Below are positions 58,870 through 64,000 of a stretch of 64,000 nucleotides of DNA, piece after piece; positions within the stretch are counted from its first letter, which is position 1; each line of letters begins with the position of its first letter. The position numbers and the translations under genes were made by a program. The notes beneath the pieces were generated by a model that saw only the letters and a list, made by a program, of their open reading frames with translations, had not been told where the DNA came from and did not search any database. The stretch spans positions 458,834-522,833 of the forward strand of contig PTFA01000370.1 of assembly GCA_003342895.1 (NCBI GenBank). The letters run 5' to 3'. This DNA comes from Casuarius casuarius (Eukaryota; Chordata; Aves; Casuariiformes; Casuariidae).

Positions 58870-61800
58870 TTTATGGGGGCCAGGGCGCGCATCCAGGTCA
58901 GCTTGCAGAACTTCTGGTCAGGAACGTCACTCCTTCTGCTAATGTCCGTGAGACAGGACCAAGAAAAGAAACAGAGGGACAGATAGCAGGGAAGGGCTAA
59001 GCATTACTTAAAGGTTAGTGCACGTTTTGTGTAAGACCTAAGCCGTGATTTATGGCATCATTGAGCCAGCAGGGAATCATATCTGCAGTTTACAGCAGTA
59101 TATTTCCGAATCACAGAGTACCAGCTAGGCTTTGAGCATCTCCCCTCAGAGAGAGGCAGGGTGGTCGAGAAACACAAGCAGAGGAATCCAGATGACCTAT
59201 CGCTATCATCTAGTAACTTCAGAATCGCTCTGTGGGCAGCAGAAGGGCTCCTTTATGGCATTATATTTACCAAAGCTGCCTGGAGGAGGTTATTTAAACA
59301 GCAGTGGTTTGAACCATGCTCTTGACATAATTTTTCTCCATCTGCAGTCTAAATATCAGCCTCTTCTCTGAACTGAACGACTCTCGTGGCTAGTCTCATG
59401 CTTTTAAAGTGCAATTGTTCCTGTAGTAAGCTCTTGTGTCACTTAGAGCTGCCTGGCCTGATTTCTGCAGCAAGACTCCAGTGTGTGCCAGACCCCATGT
59501 GAGATACGCAGCAGCCTACGTAGACACTGAGATAAAGGTTGAAGCTGCTGCATAAAGTAGGGGCACAAAGAGCAGAACAGGGAAGCTGTGAGACCGTGGT
59601 GCTAAGATCGAGGCTGTTTCTCCATTGATTCTGCTGAAGTACATGTTCTTCCTTAAGTACAGTCCTGAGTCATGCGTGTGGCTCTCAATCCCTATCACAG
59701 GAGAATGAAAATTTAAGATGCAGTAAAGCTGGTAGCTTCCAGTACTGATTAAAATTTGGCTATTTGAGAAACGTTCTTAAGAAGCCACTTAACCACCTTT
59801 GTGCTAGTTCCTTGGACCCTGGCAGCAAGGGCTGGTGAGTCCATCTGTGTTGGTTTAAGGTGCCACTGTTACACCCCTGCACCATGTCCCTCTGCTCGAG
59901 GCAATTGCCTTAACTCGTTGACTTCAACGGCCAGGAGAGATGGATCTGGGAATGTGCTGCATGTGGAACTACATGAGGTTGGAGCACCTTGATCCCCAGG
60001 AGCTGTGAGGGCTCCAGAGGTTCAGTTTAGCACGTGGCTTTTAGAGCCATCTTGAGAGCCTCTGTGAGGTTTTGTCTCATCTAAAAATCTGGTAGCAGTT
60101 TGGCAAGAATCTGCCCGAAATGCGTCTTGCTACCTACCCCTCGGTGGTAGTGGCATGTAGCTCCTTGGAAACTGAACTAGGAGCCTCTTCCTGGAGGCAG
60201 CACAACTGATTTTGTTCTGTTGGGTTAACATCTCTTGGCTTTCCTGCAGAGCTGTCTGGAGCCATCTGTGCTGAAGGTGCCTTCCTCCACTCAGCCAAGC
60301 TCCAGAGAGGGTGGTCATTGCAAAACGGCTCTGCCTGAGCGCACTGGGGCTGATGCTGCCCTCAGTTGCCTGGTACTGGAACGGTGCATGTGCAGATGGC
60401 TAGCCGTGACGGATCTGAGCATGGTGAGCGTGTGATCTCATTCCTGTCAAATTAGCCAAATATGCAGTAGTTCTGTCAGCCTTGCCTGCCCATGGCAGGA
60501 CAGTGGACCTGGCATGGAGGCGTTGTGCTTTTTAATAAATTCAAGCCAGCGGGGTGAGTTCATGCTGGATCTGTGCTTTGAATCAGGAAGCTTTGGAAAT
60601 TGTGATCCGGTTTGAGATGACCTGAAATTGTTTTTGTGTCTTGTGGAGCCACAGGACAGATCCCTTGGCTTTAACACTGCTGTCAATTGAGGCATAGTGC
60701 AGATACTTAGGGGATGGGTTGTGAAATGGCCTTGTAGAAAGAGCTGAAATTGCTCCTTTCCACACCCTGCAGCACTGCTTGTAGCAGTTTATTCCCCCCA
60801 GTTCGACTGCAAGCCTGTCAAATACATTCAAAAACACCTTCATTTTTGACTAAAGAGATTTTTGGAACAAAGAAGCACTTGAGTTAACAGTACCAAAAGC
60901 TCAAGGTAAGTTCACAGCAGAAACTTGCACTTCAGAAAGACAGTGTCTTATGGAGCTAGGCAAGCCTACTCTTAACTGATCCTTAGCAGCACAGCATAGT
61001 TGATTCAAGAGAGAAGTAGGTTTGTGGCAAGAAGAACAAGCACAGGGAGAGGGGAGTGTTGTCGCTGTGAGAAGCCGTGGTGGGGACAGCTGCTCTTTTA
61101 TGTTGGGTACCACGCACAGCGAGACAGCGATGTGATTTGATACGTGCAAGGCTGGAGTTTCTCTGGGTAAAAGGCCAGTTGCATAATTGTGATGCTGTAA
61201 AAGTGAGAGGTGGAACAGCCCCGCTCTTGTTAAAGGTCTGGGTTAGATGTTCCTGTAACTTGTTCTGCAACATGAAGCTTAGTCTGTTACAGATGTCTTC
61301 TGATCTGTGTGAAGTGTTCATCCTTTCTTCACTATAAATGAGTCATTTGGCAAACGGTGAATGTGATTGTTAAATGAACCTTCTCTTAAACTAAGTTTTG
61401 AAACCTTTTGACATGTGAGCAATCCTGTCCTGTGATTCCATTACCACCAAAAGTATGCTTTTTATTTTTGAAAGGAAAAATCCAAACCTGGGGAGAAATT
61501 CCCAGGACAGATCAGCAACTTTCAAAGTGTTCTGCAAAATTTATTCTGATACGTGGGCAGGAAGATTTCTGTTCCCTCTAAAACAGGCAGGCTCCTCTCT
61601 GCAGAATACTGCTTTGAGATAGCCTCCAGACCCGTGGCCCCTTCTGATGGTGCCGTGAAGTTGTTCTGGACTGCAGAAAGCCACCAGTGCTGTTATCCAA
61701 CTTGACAAAGAAGCGGTTACCAGCTTCATGGTACTTCTTTAGCTGTGGTGATAGGACAACATCTCTGTTTAGCATTCATGGTTCCCAAACATACCGCGTT

Positions 61801-64000
61801 CATCTGCCATAATCTGCCTGGATCCTGGCTGTACCCAAGAATAGCAGGAGGTGTTGAGTGGCTTGGGAAGCCGCTTGGCTCTGATTGATGTACCCGTTGC
61901 AGTGCATGCCACAGTCTGGGGACTCCCTGGAGCCCAGTCTGAAAAGGCATCCCTCACCACATGCCTTTCTGTGCGCTGCCTTTTCAATAGAGAAATTAAT
62001 AAAAGGGAGCTTTCCAAATACTTACTCCTAGCGTAGAACTCTCAAAGGCTTCTGGCATCTAAGAGAATTAGCAGAGTCCTAGCCAGAATGACAGAGGGGA
62101 AAATTTCCCAGTGTCATTTTGTGCAGCTGCTTTGATTCAGAGTCCCACAGCTCTAATCAAGCAGATTAAGACATGATAGTATGTGGGATTTGGAACTGGT
62201 GAAAAAAACAACATGGCCTCTCATTGCCAGATAAGAGGCCTGACAGCTATCCAGATGGTACATCAACCCCAACAGCGCTGCCTGTGATAAACCTCGACCA
62301 TTTCTTGTCCACGGAAGAGCAAGACAAGATGTGGCAGCCAGGCTCCTCTCGGCTTGACTGAAATGGATCAGGATGCTCCGCTTCTCAGAGGAGAATGGTG
62401 GGAGCTCCAAAGTGCTGCTCACAGTTTGGAAACATTTCTCCGATTCCTTTGCTAGATGTTGGACTGTGGTATGACCTAGTGGTCTCCAGCTAAACTTTGC
62501 AAGAGGTAACAGACTGTGCCCCTGAGAGCTTACAGCTGAATTGGAGAGGATGGGCAGACAGGACGACTTCAGATTTTTCCAGCAGCCAGGTTTATGCACA
62601 TTTTTGTCTTCTGGAATGTGAGAGTGACATGGAGTTTTTCATCAGTGTTGCCCGAGAAAACGTCTGCTTCGTCCTAAGGTGATTTAGAGCATTGACACAA
62701 ACATGCATACATTCTTACACATGGAGCCTGGTCTAAAACAGCTCTCCCAGGAACATGTTACAGTCAGAACCAGTCCCAGAGGAAGCTCAGCTGTCAGTGA
62801 TCTTCCGGGTGGATTTCAATCCCTGAGGTCTTCAGTCCTAGTATTTTCCACTTACAGGGCCTCTGGGAAGAATATCACTAGCTAATGCAATTTGAGATCC
62901 ATCGCTGAATGAAACCCCATGGGAATTCAATACTGACTCATTCCCACCTTTGTTGTGCCCATTGTTTTTTTCTGCATAATGAATTGCTCTGTTCAGGTGT
63001 ATATTCCCATCTCTTTCTTATGCCAAAATGTTCATTTTCAGTGAGGAAACACCATCATGGGCAAAGAACCCCTGACTGTCCTCACAACCACCCTATCGTG
63101 CATTTGCTCTGCTGCAAATCCAAATAGTGGTGTGGATGCTCAGCACCAAACCACTCTCATTCAGGTGTATTACAGCTGCTGCATTCGGTTCCTCCCCAGG
63201 GGATTCACGTCCTGTGTCCCTAGGTTGTGGTGCTCAACTCGGTGTGCTGCAAAATGTGACCGAGAACAGAGATAACAGCTGAGCAGAAGAAAACGTCATG
63301 TCCGTCATGTGAGTTTGGACAGGGCTGTGAGGGAGAATGGTTCTATCGGGTGGTCGTGATGGTCTCTGCGTAGGCTGCAAATAGCAGGTCCCAGGCTGCA
63401 GGTGTCACATGCACTGCTTTTGGGAACCCGGACCTTGATGAACGAAACAGAGCACCTCACAGGCTCAGGGTTGGAAATGCAACAGGGAAATCACGAAATT
63501 AGGCATGTTGTGCCGAAATCAAGATCAAAATCCCCAGCAGTCTTAGTGAGGCCAGAGTTTGATCCGTTTCCCAACTCGCAATCAGAAAACCCCGATAAGA
63601 ACTAAGGGATCTGTGCCTGCTGCTCCCGTCACACATTACAGAAATGTCCCAGTGTGCTCTCGCATGGGACTTGGTGTAAAGTGAGGAGGATCCTGTAAGC
63701 ACTGCACACAGCCTGTTATCAGTGTGTGGAACAGACCCGTCGGTGCCTCGGAAACTGCAACCGAGTCTTGCAGCGAGTGTGACGTGAAGAATGAAAGCTC
63801 TGAGTGGGAGTCTGTTTTTCTAGTAACTCTGAATTCAAAAGAAGGTGTGAGTACAGAGACAGCTGAACGACAGCGCAGCCTCCACTTTTATTCTACACCA
63901 AGAATTGTTTCTGCTAAAAGGGCTGTTTTGCATTTTTTTTAATATTAATTTTCCGTTTAATAGTGTTGCTCAGGAAGCCTGGGTACAGCATATGATTATT
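58870..64000. other. Long non-coding stretch to the window end
   Basis: No gene, recent transposon or RNA gene is recognised. Around 59850-59935, TGTTGGTTTAAGGTGCCACT and GACTTCAACGGCCAGG weakly echo the old amniote repeat seen near 13.2 kb. Frames of up to 148 codons (minus strand, 62153-62599) are open without a known product. The sequence continues past the right edge without a boundary. Confidence 0.5.

Noticed and set aside
62153..62599. 148-codon minus-strand frame
   Set aside because: No homology recognised and no splice or regulatory context; its length is compatible with chance in 64 kb.
1..64000. Bacterial, phage, CRISPR or viral system
   Set aside because: No ribosome-binding-site and operon structure, no phage or viral gene, no LTR pair and no regularly spaced repeat array. 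The CR1 copies and intron-like texture indicate a vertebrate nuclear genome.

Overview
The window reads as non-coding DNA from a bird nuclear genome. The main evidence is two copies of the CR1 LINE, the dominant avian retrotransposon: one internally deleted copy on the plus strand (about 30.49-31.55 kb) and one 3' tail on the minus strand (from 56.44 kb). The very low density of other recent repeats, the CpG-depleted AT-leaning bulk, and a GC-rich CpG island next to a G/C-run minisatellite also fit a bird. A crocodilian or turtle is possible but would usually carry more repeats. The species cannot be named.

No protein-coding exon can be supported. The open frames are short or overlap one another on both strands. 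They show no family signature, no codon-like bias and no convincing paired splice signals. The only recognisable coding remnant is the decayed CR1 reverse transcriptase. I found no tRNA, rRNA, snoRNA, microRNA or CRISPR, and nothing bacterial or viral.

Layout. 1-340 is a GC-rich lead-in and a minisatellite of about eight 34-42 bp units. 380-1080 is a CpG island, and a strong splice-donor string at 1095 makes it a candidate promoter and first exon. From about 1.1 kb to the end the DNA is long intronic or intergenic sequence. Scattered through it are AT-rich blocks dense in homeodomain-, POU-, GATA- and MEF2-like words, flagged by eye as possible conserved non-coding elements or enhancers. The best are 9.36-9.99, 13.44-14.02, 33.5-34.04, 46.15-46.56, 46.86-47.72 and 57.16-57.57 kb. 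Ancient interspersed-repeat relics are suspected at 13.2, 17.3, 21.0, 27.5, 33.4, 36.9-37.4, 39.1, 53.0, 54.3 and 59.9 kb.

The simplest reading is the promoter end and a long first intron, or the neighbouring regulatory desert, of a gene whose coding exons lie outside the window. The sequence does not say which gene. I see no evidence of a new multi-gene system. The items most worth a second look are the CpG island with its donor, the candidate enhancer blocks, and a 30-35 bp near-duplicate pair about 716 bp apart near 34 kb.
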